This document shows positions 7,387 to 16,209 of a stretch of 61,438 bases of DNA, piece after piece. The translations under genes and the position numbers were made by a program. Location of the stretch: the NCBI GenBank assembly GCA_031366605.1, contig JANLOO010000065.1:1-61438 (forward strand). The letters run 5' to 3'. Position 1 is the first letter of the stretch, and every line of letters starts with the position of its first letter. Below the pieces are notes generated by a model that searched no databases, had not been told where the DNA came from, and worked only from the letters and a program-made list of their open reading frames with translations. The DNA comes from CALMEC01 sp031366605. Lineage in GTDB: Bacteria > Actinomycetota > Thermoleophilia > Miltoncostaeales > Miltoncostaeaceae.

Positions 7387-9057
7387 GTGACCGAACCCCG
7401 CCAGGAGCCTCGCGGCAGCCTCTACAACCGCTACCGCCCGGTGCGGTTCGATGACCTCGTCGGGCAGGAGCATGTCGCGCGCGCGCTCGGCAACGCGTTG
7501 ACATCGGGCCGCCCGGCACTTGGGTATCTGTTCTCAGGCCCGCGTGGAACCGGCAAGACGACGACTGCGCGCATCCTGGCGCGATGCCTCAACTGCTTGA
7601 GCTTCCCGGCGCCGACGGCCACGCCATGCATGGACTGTGATTCGTGTCGGCGCATCGGCCACGACGATTGGCTGGATGTCGTCGAGGTCGATGCCGCATC
7701 CAGTGCCCGACGGATCGACGAGATGCGCGACTGGCTCGAGTCGGTGCGCTACGCGCCGATCGCGTCGCGGTACCGCGTCACGATCATGGACGAGGCCCAC
7801 CAGATTCAGGAGGGCGCCGCCAGCGCCCTCCTCAAGACGCTCGAAGAGCCTCCGCCGCACCTCGTCGTCATCCTCTGCACGACCCACCCCTGGGACATCC
7901 TGCCGACGATTCGGTCGCGGCTGCAGCACTTTTCGTTGCGCAAGCCCGGGGTCGCCAATCTGATGAAGGTCCTCGAGCGCGTCGCGCGCGACGAGCGGTT
8001 TACGACCTCGCCCGAGGCGCTTGACCTGGTCGCGCGGGCAGCCGACGGCAGCTATCGCGATGCGCTCGGGTTGCTCGATCAACTGGCGACGTATGGCGGA
8101 GGCGAAGTCGCGGTCCCCGATGTCCTCGAACTGTTCGGCGCTGTGGAGCGCGAAGAGATCTTCAAGTTGGCCGACCATCTGGCCGCAGGTCACGCGGCAG
8201 GGGCATTCGAACAACTCGAGGCGACGCTCGATCGCGGCGCCGATCCCGAGCAGCTCATCCGCGGCCTCGTGACGCATCTGCGCTACCTCTGCCTGCTGCA
8301 ACAGGGCGCACACCCCCGTGAGGACTGGGCGTACTCGCCCGAGGAGCTCGATCGGCTCAGGGCACAGGCCAATCAACTGCCACCCGCACGGGTCGTACGC
8401 GGGCTCGACCTGATCGCTGACGCGCAAGTGCGGATCCGGCACGGTCAGGCCGACCCGCGGATCCAGCTGGAGCTGGTCGCCGCGAAGTTGGCCCATCCGG
8501 CGCTCGACGCCGGCGTCCAAGCCCTGGTCGGACGGGTCGAAGCACTTGAGCTTGGGCACGCCCCATCGGGGGGATCACCGTCGTCGGCGCCCCCCCCACC
8601 GGGTGTGGGTGCGGCCGCGCAGGAGGAACGGGCTGTTGCGCCCGAGGTTTCTCCGCCGACCGCCCAAGCGGTCGTACCCTCGCCGCGTCAACGCGAGCCG
8701 ATCGTCGCAGACCTCGACCACGTCGCGCGCGTCTGGCCGCAGGTCGTCGCCGAAATCGAGCAGCAACACGCCCGCGTCCACGGTTTTCTGCAGGGGTCCG
8801 AGGTCACCCATGTCGCGGACGACCACATCGCGATCGCGGTCAGCGGCGTGTTCATGCGGTTGCTCGATCAACCCGACGAACGCGCGTTGATCGAGGGCGC
8901 GCTCGCGGACTTCGCGGGGCGCGCATTCGCGGTGCGCTTCGTCGAGATCTCCCCGACCGCACACGCGGGGACGCCCGAGCCACAACCGACACTCGACCAC
9001 GCCGCATTGATGGAAGAGCTCAAACGCACGTTCAACGCCACCGAGGAGCCGCGCTGA
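7387..9057 (+). CDS. dnaX: DNA polymerase III subunit gamma/tau
   Basis: The clamp-loader ATPase. Starting at GTG 7387 it has 556 residues. Walker A GPRGTGKT is at about 51-58, followed by a cysteine cluster (CxxC...CMDCDSC) that forms the zinc module, Walker B with DEAH, and the SRC-type arginine finger region 'LPTIRSRLQHF'. A longer frame opens at 7324, but that start lies inside the SRP RNA gene, so 7387 is the sensible start; its Shine-Dalgarno is weak. The sensor strand reads 'LCTTHPWDILP' where most homologues have 'ATTEPEKVLP'. After about residue 390 there is a Pro/Ala linker and a tau-like C-terminal domain. The stop overlaps the ybaB start (TGATG). Confidence 0.95.
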   Translation: MTEPRQEPRGSLYNRYRPVRFDDLVGQEHVARALGNALTSGRPALGYLFSGPRGTGKTTTARILARCLNCLSFPAPTATPCMDCDSCRRIGHDDWLDVVEVDAASSARRIDEMRDWLESVRYAPIASRYRVTIMDEAHQIQEGAASALLKTLEEPPPHLVVILCTTHPWDILPTIRSRLQHFSLRKPGVANLMKVLERVARDERFTTSPEALDLVARAADGSYRDALGLLDQLATYGGGEVAVPDVLELFGAVEREEIFKLADHLAAGHAAGAFEQLEATLDRGADPEQLIRGLVTHLRYLCLLQQGAHPREDWAYSPEELDRLRAQANQLPPARVVRGLDLIADAQVRIRHGQADPRIQLELVAAKLAHPALDAGVQALVGRVEALELGHAPSGGSPSSAPPPPGVGAAAQEERAVAPEVSPPTAQAVVPSPRQREPIVADLDHVARVWPQVVAEIEQQHARVHGFLQGSEVTHVADDHIAIAVSGVFMRLLDQPDERALIEGALADFAGRAFAVRFVEISPTAHAGTPEPQPTLDHAALMEELKRTFNATEEPR

Positions 9058-9371
9058 TGGGACAGAACCCCGCCAAGATGATGCGTCAGATGCAGAAACT
9101 GCAGGAGGACATGCAGCGTGCCCAAGAAGAGCTGGCCAACGAGACGGTCAGCGCAGCGGCCGGCGGTGGCGCGGTGACCGTCACGATCTCGGGTGGCTTG
9201 GAGGTCTTGGACGTGGTGATCGACCCGGCTGCGATGGATGACGTCGAGCTGCTGCAGGACACGATCGTCGCCGCGACCAACGAGGCGATGCGCAAGGCAC
9301 AAGAGCTGGCCAACAGCCGGTTGGGGTCCGTCGCCGGGGCACTCGGCAACATGGGCATCCCCGGCCTGTAG
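9057..9371 (+). CDS. ybaB: YbaB/EbfC nucleoid-associated protein
   Basis: A 104-residue DNA-binding protein of the YbaB/EbfC family. The N-terminal amphipathic helix is Met/Gln-rich ('MMRQMQKLQEDMQRAQEEL'), followed by a beta domain with 'GGGAVTVTISGGLEVLDVVIDP', and a C-terminal helix with 'AATNEAMRKAQELA'. The protein dimerises and binds DNA. It starts in the TGATG overlap with dnaX, so it is translationally coupled. The dnaX-ybaB-recR order is widely conserved. Confidence 0.96.
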   Translation: MGQNPAKMMRQMQKLQEDMQRAQEELANETVSAAAGGGAVTVTISGGLEVLDVVIDPAAMDDVELLQDTIVAATNEAMRKAQELANSRLGSVAGALGNMGIPGL

Positions 9372-9376
9372 CGGCC

Positions 9377-9976
9377 GTGTCGTCGATCCTCCCCTCGTCG
9401 GTCGAGCGGCTGGTCGCCGAGCTGGCGCGGCTTCCGGGACTGGGCCCCCGGTCGGCCGAGCGCCTGGCGTTCCACGTGATGAAGGCGCCGCCTGAGCGCG
9501 CACATGCGCTCGCCGAGGCGCTGGTCGAGGTCAAGGAGCGTCTGCGGCCCTGTGCCGAGTGCTTTGGCTACGCCGAGGAGGAGCGGTGCACGATCTGCCT
9601 CGATCCGCGCCGCGACGCGACGCTGCTGTGTGCCGTCGAGGAACCGTCGGCGATCGTCCCGATCGAGCGGACGCACGAGTACCGCGGCCGCTACCACGTC
9701 CTGGGCGGGGCTTTGTCGCCGATCGACGGGATCGACCCCGAGGACCTTCGTCTGGACGATCTGATCGCCCGGATCGACAGGGACGGGGTGCAGGAGCTCG
9801 TCATCGCCACCAACCCGACGATGTCGGGCGAGGCGACGGCCCTCTACCTTGCGGACCTGGTGCGTGGCAAGGTTCGGGTGACCCGCCTGGCGAGCGGACT
9901 GCCGGTCGGGGCGGACTTGGAGCACGCGGACGAGTTGACGTTGGGCAGGGCCTTCTTGGGAAGGAGGGAGATATGA
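9377..9976 (+). CDS. recR: Recombination protein RecR
   Basis: A 199-residue RecFOR pathway protein. It has an N-terminal helix-hairpin-helix ('LARLPGLGPRSAERLAFH'), a four-cysteine zinc finger (CAEC...CTIC, about residues 55-72), a Toprim domain with 'CAVEEPSAI' and 'IATNPTMSGEATALYLADL', and the C-terminal 'RLASGLPVGADLEHADELTLGRA' block. Length matches the family. Start is GTG 9377, five bases after the ybaB stop. The last codon overlaps the next gene's ATG in ATGA. Confidence 0.96.
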   Translation: MSSILPSSVERLVAELARLPGLGPRSAERLAFHVMKAPPERAHALAEALVEVKERLRPCAECFGYAEEERCTICLDPRRDATLLCAVEEPSAIVPIERTHEYRGRYHVLGGALSPIDGIDPEDLRLDDLIARIDRDGVQELVIATNPTMSGEATALYLADLVRGKVRVTRLASGLPVGADLEHADELTLGRAFLGRREI

Positions 9977-10305
9977 GCGACGACCTGGACGAGCCCATCG
10001 GGTACCTGATGCTTGCCAAGGGCACGCCGGTGGTGGCGAGCGATGGTGTGACCGTCGGCACGGTCCACAAGGTCCAGCACCACGTACGGGAGCGGATCTT
10101 GGATGGTCTGATCGTCCAGACCGACGCGGGCAGGCGCTTTGTCGACGCCCCTGAGGTGGCCGGGATGAGTCGTCGCCAGGTCGATCTCGAGATCGACAGC
10201 GCGGCGGTGGCCGCTCTGCCCAGCCCCGATGGACCGTTGGGCGCGCTCGACACCGAGGCACGCCGGGCCGCCCGCCGACTGCGGCGGCGTCCGCCGCAGG
10301 ACTGA
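9973..10305 (+). CDS. PRC-barrel-like protein
   Basis: A 110-residue protein with a likely PRC-barrel fold: 'AKGTPVVASDGVTVGTVHKVQHH' followed by 'DGLIVQTDAGRRFVDAPEV' matches the strand-turn-strand pattern of these small barrels, which often bind RNA or partner proteins. The C-terminus is Arg-rich (ARRAARRLRRR). The ATG overlaps the recR stop by four bases and follows AAGGAGGGAG, so it is the fourth gene of the dnaX operon. Precise role unknown. Confidence 0.7.
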   Translation: MSDDLDEPIGYLMLAKGTPVVASDGVTVGTVHKVQHHVRERILDGLIVQTDAGRRFVDAPEVAGMSRRQVDLEIDSAAVAALPSPDGPLGALDTEARRAARRLRRRPPQD

Positions 10306-10312
10306 GCCCGCG

Positions 10313-10567
10313 ATGACGACCTGGCTTGCGGAGGCGTTCGCCTCGCCGATGCGGGTCGCCCTTGCGACCGGCCATCACATACGTCCGATCAGCGCCGACG
10401 ACATCGACCTGGACTACTCGGCCGTCATGGGCTCGCAGGAGCGCCTGTGGACGATCTTCGGCACGGCGTGGGGACGGCCCCCGCCACAAGGACACGTGCT
10501 GCGCTCCCCGACGCCTGACGAGGCTCCGGAACCGACGGCAGATACAATCCCCGCGACCCTGCCTTGA
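10313..10567 (+). pseudogene. Truncated N-terminal fragment of a GNAT-like protein
   Basis: The first 53 residues ('GHHIRPISADDIDLDYSAVMGSQERLWTIFGTAWGRPPP') look like the start of a GNAT-related actinobacterial protein whose full-length members I remember as continuing with an acetyltransferase core. Here the frame runs into an unrelated Pro/Thr-rich tail and stops after 84 residues, so the catalytic core is absent. It sits between the recR operon and lysC with an 8-base gap upstream. It could also be a small independent protein; the family match rests on my memory of the N-terminal pattern. Confidence 0.5.
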
Positions 10568-10589
10568 GGAGGACCCGATCGGCCTGCGT

Positions 10590-11816
10590 GTGATGAAATT
10601 CGGTGGAAGCTCGGTCGCCGACGCTGACAAGATCAAAATCGTGGCGCGACGCATCGCCGCGGCCAAGGAGGACGGCCACCAGGTCGTCGCCGTGCTGTCC
10701 GCGCGTGGCAAGACCACCGACGGGCTGATCGCGATGGCGCAGGAGATCTCGCATCAGCCCGAACCCCGCGAGATGGACATGTTGTTGTCGACCGGCGAGC
10801 GGATCTCGTGTGCGCTGATGGCAATGGCGTTGCAGGACCTGGGCCACGAGGCGATGTCGTTCACCGGGTCGCAGGCGGGCATCGTCACCGACACCGCCCA
10901 CACCAAGGCCAAGATCGTCGAGATCAAGGCCGACCGGCTGCGCGCGGCCATCGCCGAGGAGCACATCGTCTTGGTCGCCGGTTTCCAGGGAGTCTCGACC
11001 GCGCGCGACGTCACCACACTGGGGCGCGGTGGCAGCGACACGACCGCGGTTGCGCTCGCCGCCGCCCTCGACGCCGAGGTCTGCGAGATTTACACCGACG
11101 TGACCGGTGTCTTCACCGCCGACCCGCGTATCGTCCCCGATGCGCGCAAGCTGCCCCTGGTCAGCCACGAGGAGATGCTCGAGGCTGCGGCCAACGGTTC
11201 CAAAGTGCTTGCCCTCCGGTCCGTCGAGTTCGCCCGCAACCACAACGTGCCCGTGCACGTCCGCTCATCATTCGTGCCGGACGAGGGCACCTGGATCACC
11301 GAGGAGACGCCCGGAATGGAAAAGGCCATCGTGTCCGCCATCGCCCACAAAAGCGATGAAGCCAAGATCACGCTCGCGGGCGTCGCCGACAGTCCCGGTG
11401 TCGCGGGCACGATCTTCACGGCCCTGGCCGACGCGATGATCAACGTCGACACGATCATTCAGAACGTCAGCCATCAAGGCCATACCGACGTGTCGTTCAC
11501 CGTGCCGCTGACCGAGCTGCGCAAGACCGAGGATGTGCTCAGCGGCCTGACCGGGTCCCTCGAGTTCAACGAACTCACGACCGACGATCAGATCGGCAAG
11601 GTGACGCTCATCGGCGCCGGTATGAAATCGGAGCCGGGTGTCGCGGCCAAGATGTTCAGGGTGCTCGCTGCCGAGAAGATCAACATCCAGATGATCGATA
11701 CGTCGACAATCCGCATCACCGTCGTCATCGACCGCCGCGAGGTGGAGCGTGCCGTGCGTGCGCTGCACGACGCGTTCGACCTTGGCGGCGAAGCTCAACG
11801 GAGGGCCAATGTTTAG
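10590..11816 (+). CDS. lysC: Aspartate kinase
   Basis: Catalyses ATP + L-aspartate to aspartyl-4-phosphate, the first step to Lys, Met, Thr and diaminopimelate. KFGGSSV is at the N-terminus, 'LSTGERISCALMAMAL' and 'TLGRGGSDTTAVALAA' form the active site, and two ACT domains follow (from about residue 260), the second with 'INIQMIDTSTIRITVVI'. Length of about 408 matches single-polypeptide actinobacterial enzymes. The start is ambiguous: GTG 10590 and ATG 10593 are likely, but the only good Shine-Dalgarno (GGAGG 10568-10572) is 17 bases away and better spaced for an ATC (10578) or CTG (10584) codon. The stop overlaps asd by 8 bases. Confidence 0.95.
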   Translation: MMKFGGSSVADADKIKIVARRIAAAKEDGHQVVAVLSARGKTTDGLIAMAQEISHQPEPREMDMLLSTGERISCALMAMALQDLGHEAMSFTGSQAGIVTDTAHTKAKIVEIKADRLRAAIAEEHIVLVAGFQGVSTARDVTTLGRGGSDTTAVALAAALDAEVCEIYTDVTGVFTADPRIVPDARKLPLVSHEEMLEAAANGSKVLALRSVEFARNHNVPVHVRSSFVPDEGTWITEETPGMEKAIVSAIAHKSDEAKITLAGVADSPGVAGTIFTALADAMINVDTIIQNVSHQGHTDVSFTVPLTELRKTEDVLSGLTGSLEFNELTTDDQIGKVTLIGAGMKSEPGVAAKMFRVLAAEKINIQMIDTSTIRITVVIDRREVERAVRALHDAFDLGGEAQRRANV

Positions 11817-12816
11817 AGTCGCCGTCGTCGGAGCCACCGGTGCGGTGGGAGGCACGATGTTGCGCGTGCTCGAGGAGCGCGGCTTCCCGGTGACCGAACT
11901 GCGTCCGCTCGCGTCCTCGCGCAGCGCCGGCCGGGAGCTCGACTACCTGGGCCAGCCGGTGTTCGTCCAGACCCTCACCGAGGATGCGTTCGACGGCATC
12001 GACATCGCGCTCTTCTCCGCGGGTGGGGATCGCTCGCGGACCTTTGCGCCGGCCGCGGTCGAGGCGGGCGCCGTGGTCATCGACAACTCGTCGGCATTCC
12101 GGATGGACGCCAACGTGCCGCTGGTGGTGCCCGAAGTCAACGAGGCCGACATCGAAGGCCACAACGGCATCATCGCCAACCCCAACTGTGTGGCCGCACC
12201 CCTCGTCGTGGCGCTCAAACCGATCGCCGACGCGGTTGGGCTGGAACGCGTCATCGTCGCGAGCTACCAGTCGGTCAGCGGCACGGGCACCGCCGCGATT
12301 CAGGAATTGCTGGCGCAGACACGTGGCAACCTGGACGGCAACGAACCTGAGCCCTCGGTCTACCCACACCCGATCGCGTTCAACGTGTTGCCGCACATCG
12401 ACGTGTTCGACGAGTCGGGCTACACGGGCGAGGAGCGCAAGGTCGCCGCTGAGACGCGCAAGATGCTCGGGCAATCGGATCTCGCGATCAGCGCCACCTG
12501 TGTTCGCGTGCCGGTCATCCAGGCGCACTCGATGGCGATCCACATCGAGACGTCCGAGAAGATCAGCCCGCAGCACCTGCGTGAGCTGATGATGGCGGCC
12601 CCGGGTATCGCCCTGGTCGATGACCCGGCCCACAACCGTTACCCGCTGGCACGTGAGGCGACCGGACGCGACGAGGTGTTCGTCGGCCGCATCCGCGAGG
12701 ACACGTCACACCCTCGCGGCATCGCACTGTGGCTCGTCAGCGACAACCTGCGCAAAGGTGCTGCGACCAACGCCGTGCAGATCGCCGAGTCGCTGGTTAC
12801 CCGCGGCTGGTTGTAG
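11809..12816 (+). CDS. asd: Aspartate-semialdehyde dehydrogenase
   Basis: Reduces aspartyl-4-phosphate to aspartate semialdehyde with NADPH, directly after LysC. It has 335 residues. The Rossmann start 'VAVVGATGAVGGTMLRVL' (residues 4-21) binds NADP, and Cys127 in 'IIANPNC' is the catalytic thiol, followed by 'SYQSVSGTG'. ATG 11809 lies inside the end of lysC behind a GGAGGG site, so the two are translationally coupled. The 3' end overlaps the convergent gene ending at 12797 by 20 bases. Confidence 0.96.
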   Translation: MFRVAVVGATGAVGGTMLRVLEERGFPVTELRPLASSRSAGRELDYLGQPVFVQTLTEDAFDGIDIALFSAGGDRSRTFAPAAVEAGAVVIDNSSAFRMDANVPLVVPEVNEADIEGHNGIIANPNCVAAPLVVALKPIADAVGLERVIVASYQSVSGTGTAAIQELLAQTRGNLDGNEPEPSVYPHPIAFNVLPHIDVFDESGYTGEERKVAAETRKMLGQSDLAISATCVRVPVIQAHSMAIHIETSEKISPQHLRELMMAAPGIALVDDPAHNRYPLAREATGRDEVFVGRIREDTSHPRGIALWLVSDNLRKGAATNAVQIAESLVTRGWL

Positions 12817-13363
12817 CCCCAGGGTCGTCGAACACGACCGGCCGCCCGCCGACGGTGACCTGACGTCGTGGCGGCACGTCAGATCCAGTGGCCGTCCGGG
12901 CGCAGTCCCGGCAGACGATCACGATGCTGTCCGCGTGTGCGACGGGGGCGGTCGCCGATCCGTGCGCGGGGTCGATCGCGCACAGTCCCGCGAACGGGGC
13001 GTCTGCCGGCATGTGCGCTCCGACCAGGGTCGCCGCTTCGTCGATTGACATGAACGCATCTTCGATTTCGGCATCCAGGTCCGTGACATCTTCGACGGTG
13101 GCGGTGCGACTCAGGATCGCGTCGATCAGCACCTGCTGTTCCACGACTTCGTCGACGAGGTGCCGCGCCTCGGGGGGGAGGTCGCGCCGCGCCAACGTCG
13201 CGGTACGCGCACGGAGCGCGTCGAGACGGACCTGCACCTGAGTCCGCGCGTCCAGCATCGCCGTGCGCTGCGGCAGTTGGGCGCGGCGAGCGCTCCATGC
13301 GACGGCCCATGTCCCTCCGAGGGCGCCCAAACCCAGCAGCGCGCCGACTTGACGGAGTGGCAT
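12797..13363 (-). CDS. Membrane-anchored protein with a Cys-rich C-terminal domain
   Basis: A 188-residue protein. There is one N-terminal hydrophobic helix (about 5-25), then a long helical, probably coiled-coil region (about 30-110, rich in Arg/Asp/Glu), then a C-terminal module with 'GLCAIDPAHG' and 'VCRDCARTA' whose cysteines could bind zinc. The C-terminal pattern (Cys, DPAHG, CxxC, then 'VGGRPV') recalls domains at the ends of some actinobacterial membrane proteins, but I cannot name the family. Its ATG overlaps the stop of the upstream GNAT gene (TGATG). Confidence 0.65.
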   Translation of the reverse strand: MPLRQVGALLGLGALGGTWAVAWSARRAQLPQRTAMLDARTQVQVRLDALRARTATLARRDLPPEARHLVDEVVEQQVLIDAILSRTATVEDVTDLDAEIEDAFMSIDEAATLVGAHMPADAPFAGLCAIDPAHGSATAPVAHADSIVIVCRDCARTATGSDVPPRRQVTVGGRPVVFDDPGATTSRG

Positions 13364-13971
13364 CAGCCAGTGCCGGCGGGTTCCGCGAGCGGAGCGATCA
13401 CGCTTGCATACCCGGGTTTGTCGGCGCTTTGGAGTCCGCGGAGCTCGAGCCGCATCAACGTGACCGGACCACGTGTGCGCTCCTCCCGGAAACCCATGCG
13501 CATGAGCGCCGGACGGTGAAACAGGGTGTGGTGTCCGATCAGGTCGTCGTCCGCCAACGGAGTCTCGTCGTCGCCGACCGCAAAGGCATCCACTGTCGTG
13601 AACGAACGCGTCTTTGCGTCCGCCAAGGCCTCCAAGAGCAGACGCTCGAGCGCCCCTGCGGGGTCGCCCGCGCTCAGATACGAGCACGTCAGCAACACTC
13701 CGTCGGGGTCGGGCGGGCCGGCCGGGAGCGAACGTGATCGAGGGAACGCAGACGCAGGGCCGTATTGCAGCAGGCCCCGAAAGGTGTCTGCATCGAACAA
13801 AGCGCGGCCCCACGCTCCGTGGCGATCCTCGAACGCCCTGACCCACCGATCCTTTCGCCGGACATCTGTGGCACTCGTCAGGGTTTGCCAGAACACGCAG
13901 TGCGTGCAGCAGGTGGGCAACTCGTGTCGGATCGCGCCGGTCAGGGCGACCACATTCGGCAACAGCGTCAC
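13363..13971 (-). CDS. GNAT-family acetyltransferase-like protein
   Basis: A 202-residue protein. The N-terminus has a cysteine cluster ('LPTCCTHCVFWQ') seen in an actinobacterial subgroup of GNAT-like proteins. The body has 'LERLLLEALADAKTRSFTTVDAF' and ends with the GNAT-style 'LMRMGFREERTRGPVTLMRLEL'. It should transfer an acyl group from acyl-CoA; the acceptor is unknown. Start GTG 13971 has TATCAT seven bases upstream on the minus strand and no Shine-Dalgarno, consistent with a leaderless message. It is coupled to the gene at 12797-13363. Confidence 0.7.
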   Translation of the reverse strand: MTLLPNVVALTGAIRHELPTCCTHCVFWQTLTSATDVRRKDRWVRAFEDRHGAWGRALFDADTFRGLLQYGPASAFPRSRSLPAGPPDPDGVLLTCSYLSAGDPAGALERLLLEALADAKTRSFTTVDAFAVGDDETPLADDDLIGHHTLFHRPALMRMGFREERTRGPVTLMRLELRGLQSADKPGYASVIAPLAEPAGTG

Positions 13972-14168
13972 ACGGAGGATGATACGACGGACACAGCCGG
14001 TGGCGCTTACCCGTGGTGGAAGCCGCCATCACGGCCGGATGTCAGTGTGCGCGTGAGGTGTCACGCTGGTGGTGCGTGTGCTCGTCACACAGCCGAGGGG
14101 GCGTTCTCGCCGCAGGGCAGGCTGTCCGTGGCACTCGCCGACGCCGCACCACGCCGTTCGCCGGGGGC

Positions 14169-14360
14169 CTACTTCTTGGTGGCCGGGCCTCCGGGACCAC
14201 GGCGGTCTGCGCCCCTGCGTCGACGCAGGATCGACTCGAGTGCGAACGGGGCCAACCACATCACGAGTCGCTTGAGCATCCGCATGCGGCGACCGGATTT
14301 GCGCGCAGCACGGTCCGGAGTGGCGAGCGGCTCGGCCGCCTTGCGGCGAAACAGACCCAC
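14169..14360 (-). CDS. Tiny basic protein coupled to sdhE (63 aa)
   Basis: It begins with GTG at 14360, sharing one base with the sdhE stop (TAGTG), the same junction as sdhB-sdhE. The product is very basic, with one helical stretch of hydrophobic and basic residues around 'MLKRLVMWLAPFALESILRRRRG' that could lie on or in the membrane. Its place after sdhABE is where some archaeal operons encode a small SdhF subunit. That analogy is inference; the sequence itself carries no known motif. Confidence 0.55.
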   Translation of the reverse strand: MGLFRRKAAEPLATPDRAARKSGRRMRMLKRLVMWLAPFALESILRRRRGADRRGPGGPATKK

Positions 14361-15244
14361 TACGCCCCGACCGTCTCCAACACACGGTCCAGCGACACCA
14401 TGTGGCGCTTGAACTGCAGCACGTCCTGACCCAAGCCGAGCGCGAGCCCGAGCAACTGCGGAAGGTGCAGCACCGGCATGTTGTACTCGGTGTCGTTGGC
14501 CAACTCGGCCTTGCGCTGGTAGGCGTCCATCGCCAGGTGGCAGAGCGGGCACGGGGTGACCATGCAGTCCGCGCCCGCGTCACGTGCTTGCGACAGGGCG
14601 ACGTGTGACTCCTTGAGCGCGACTTGCTCGCGGGCAAGGATGATCGGGAAGCCGCAGCACTTGGACTTGGCCTCGTAGTCGGCGACCTCGCCGCCGAGCG
14701 CGCGGATCAGGCGCTCCATCGACTGTGGCCTGTCGGGGTCCTCAAAGCCCATGACCGACGACGGGCGCAGCAGCTGGCACCCGTAGTACGGCGCGACGCG
14801 CAGGCCGTTGAGCCCGCGTGGGCCCTGCTTTTCGAGCTGGGCCAGGCCCTCCTCGGTCGAGATGTACCACAGCAGGTGGGTCACCTCGACGGTGCCGGAG
14901 TACGGGCGGGAGCCGGCCTTGACCAGCTCACCGTTGACCTGCTCCAGCAGGCGCGGGTCCTCTTTGACCATCTTGTTCGCCCGACGAAGGTTGAGCGTGC
15001 AGACGTTGCAGATGGTCAGCACGTCGTGCCCCATCTCCTCGGCCTCCGAGAGGATGCGCACGTTGAGCGTCAGATACAGGTTTGGCTTGGCCTCGGCGAT
15101 GTCCCCGGCGCCGCAACAGGTGGCACCGGGCATCGGCACCAGCTCGATGTCGAGCATCGGCGCGAGTGCCTGGGTGGTCGCGTTGAGCTCCTTGGACGAG
15201 AACTCGGCGATGCAACCGGGGTAGTAGGCGAACTGGCGGGGCAC
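14360..15244 (-). CDS. sdhE: HdrB-like (CCG domain) subunit of succinate dehydrogenase, SdhE type
   Basis: A 294-residue protein with two cysteine-rich CCG domains. The first has Cys11, Cys43-Cys44 and Cys79/Cys82; the second has 'YYGCQLL', 'KCCGFPI' and 'CPLC'. This architecture is that of CoB-CoM heterodisulfide reductase subunit B, and in non-classical succinate:quinone reductases the same protein (SdhE, or SdhC in some nomenclature) takes the place of the heme-bearing membrane anchor. Its GTG overlaps the sdhB stop. No SdhC/SdhD heme-b anchors are present nearby, which fits the SdhE type. Confidence 0.88.
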   Translation of the reverse strand: MPRQFAYYPGCIAEFSSKELNATTQALAPMLDIELVPMPGATCCGAGDIAEAKPNLYLTLNVRILSEAEEMGHDVLTICNVCTLNLRRANKMVKEDPRLLEQVNGELVKAGSRPYSGTVEVTHLLWYISTEEGLAQLEKQGPRGLNGLRVAPYYGCQLLRPSSVMGFEDPDRPQSMERLIRALGGEVADYEAKSKCCGFPIILAREQVALKESHVALSQARDAGADCMVTPCPLCHLAMDAYQRKAELANDTEYNMPVLHLPQLLGLALGLGQDVLQFKRHMVSLDRVLETVGA

Positions 15245-16197
15245 TAGATCGTCTCCTTGACGTTCTTCATGAGCTTCTTGACCTCGTCGTGGCGCTTGAC
15301 CTTGTGCGGGAAGGGCGATGGCGCCTTGCCCTTGGACAACATCTTGAGCGCAAACGGAATGTCGAGTTGCGCCTTGATCGGATCTGTGAACGGCACCAGC
15401 AGGGTTTCGTTGAGCTTGCCGCCCGTGCGCATCGAGATCAGGAACGCCTTGGCGTGGCGGGCGCCGGCGTCCTTCATGCTGCGCCCCTCCTGGAATGCGA
15501 TGCCACCGAGCTTCTCGATCGCGTTACGCGGGTCGACGCCCTTGGGGCAGCGCTCGTTGCAGGCCATGCACCGTGTGCAGTCCCAGACGCCGTGCTTGCC
15601 GGTGTAGAGCTTGGCCCGCTCTGCGCGGCGCGTGTCGCGTACGTCACCGGCGAACCGGTATCCCCATGCGAATGCTGCCGGACCCACGAAGTCCGGGTCG
15701 GCCTCGAGTGAGTTGCACTCGGAGTAACACGCGGCGCACAGGATGCAGTTGGACTCCTTGACCAGCCGCTGCATGGCCTCCTTGGGGACGATGCGCTCCT
15801 TCTCGGGTGGCGGACCGTCCGCGATCAGATACGGCTTGACCGACTTGACCTTGTCCCAGAACGGGTCCAGGTCGACCACCAGGTCCTTGACCGGCTTGAA
15901 GTTGCCGATCGGGTCCACCTGCACCGTGTCCTTGCCGGACCAGGCCTTGAGGTCCTCGACCTGCTGCATGCACGCCAGCACCGTGCGGCCGTCAGCCTTG
16001 CACGCACACGAGCCACAGATGGCGCTGCGGCAGGAGTACCGCACGGCGAGCGACCCGTCCTGCTCGTTCTGCAGGTCCAGGATCGCGTCGAGCAGCGTCT
16101 TCTGGGGCTCGTGCTCGAGCGTGAAGTCCTGGTAAAAGGTTTCCGGCCGCGCGGAGTCCGGCTGGTAGCGGAAGATCTTGAATGTCGTCGATGGCAT
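15244..16197 (-). CDS. sdhB: Succinate dehydrogenase iron-sulfur subunit
   Basis: Carries electrons from SdhA toward quinone. In 317 residues it has a plant-type ferredoxin domain with Cys56, Cys61, Cys64 and Cys76 for [2Fe-2S], then two ferredoxin-like motifs: Cys151/154/157/161 and Cys207/210/213/217 ('CTRCMACNERCPKGVDP'). The C-terminal tail of about 90 residues is longer than in E. coli SdhB, as in SdhE-type complexes. It is 12 bases downstream of sdhA and overlaps sdhE by one base. Confidence 0.95.
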   Translation of the reverse strand: MPSTTFKIFRYQPDSARPETFYQDFTLEHEPQKTLLDAILDLQNEQDGSLAVRYSCRSAICGSCACKADGRTVLACMQQVEDLKAWSGKDTVQVDPIGNFKPVKDLVVDLDPFWDKVKSVKPYLIADGPPPEKERIVPKEAMQRLVKESNCILCAACYSECNSLEADPDFVGPAAFAWGYRFAGDVRDTRRAERAKLYTGKHGVWDCTRCMACNERCPKGVDPRNAIEKLGGIAFQEGRSMKDAGARHAKAFLISMRTGGKLNETLLVPFTDPIKAQLDIPFALKMLSKGKAPSPFPHKVKRHDEVKKLMKNVKETI

Positions 16198-16209
16198 CCC
16201 TTGGCTCCC

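Noticed and set aside
7223..9976. Chromosomal origin of replication near dnaX/recR
   Set aside because: No dnaA, dnaN or DnaA-box cluster is seen. The dnaX-ybaB-recR order is common away from oriC in many genomes.
12797..14032. A single 411-residue minus-strand frame
   Set aside because: Its N-terminal two thirds lie out of frame across the GNAT gene. The real genes are 12797-13363 and 13363-13971, joined by TGATG and each with better composition.
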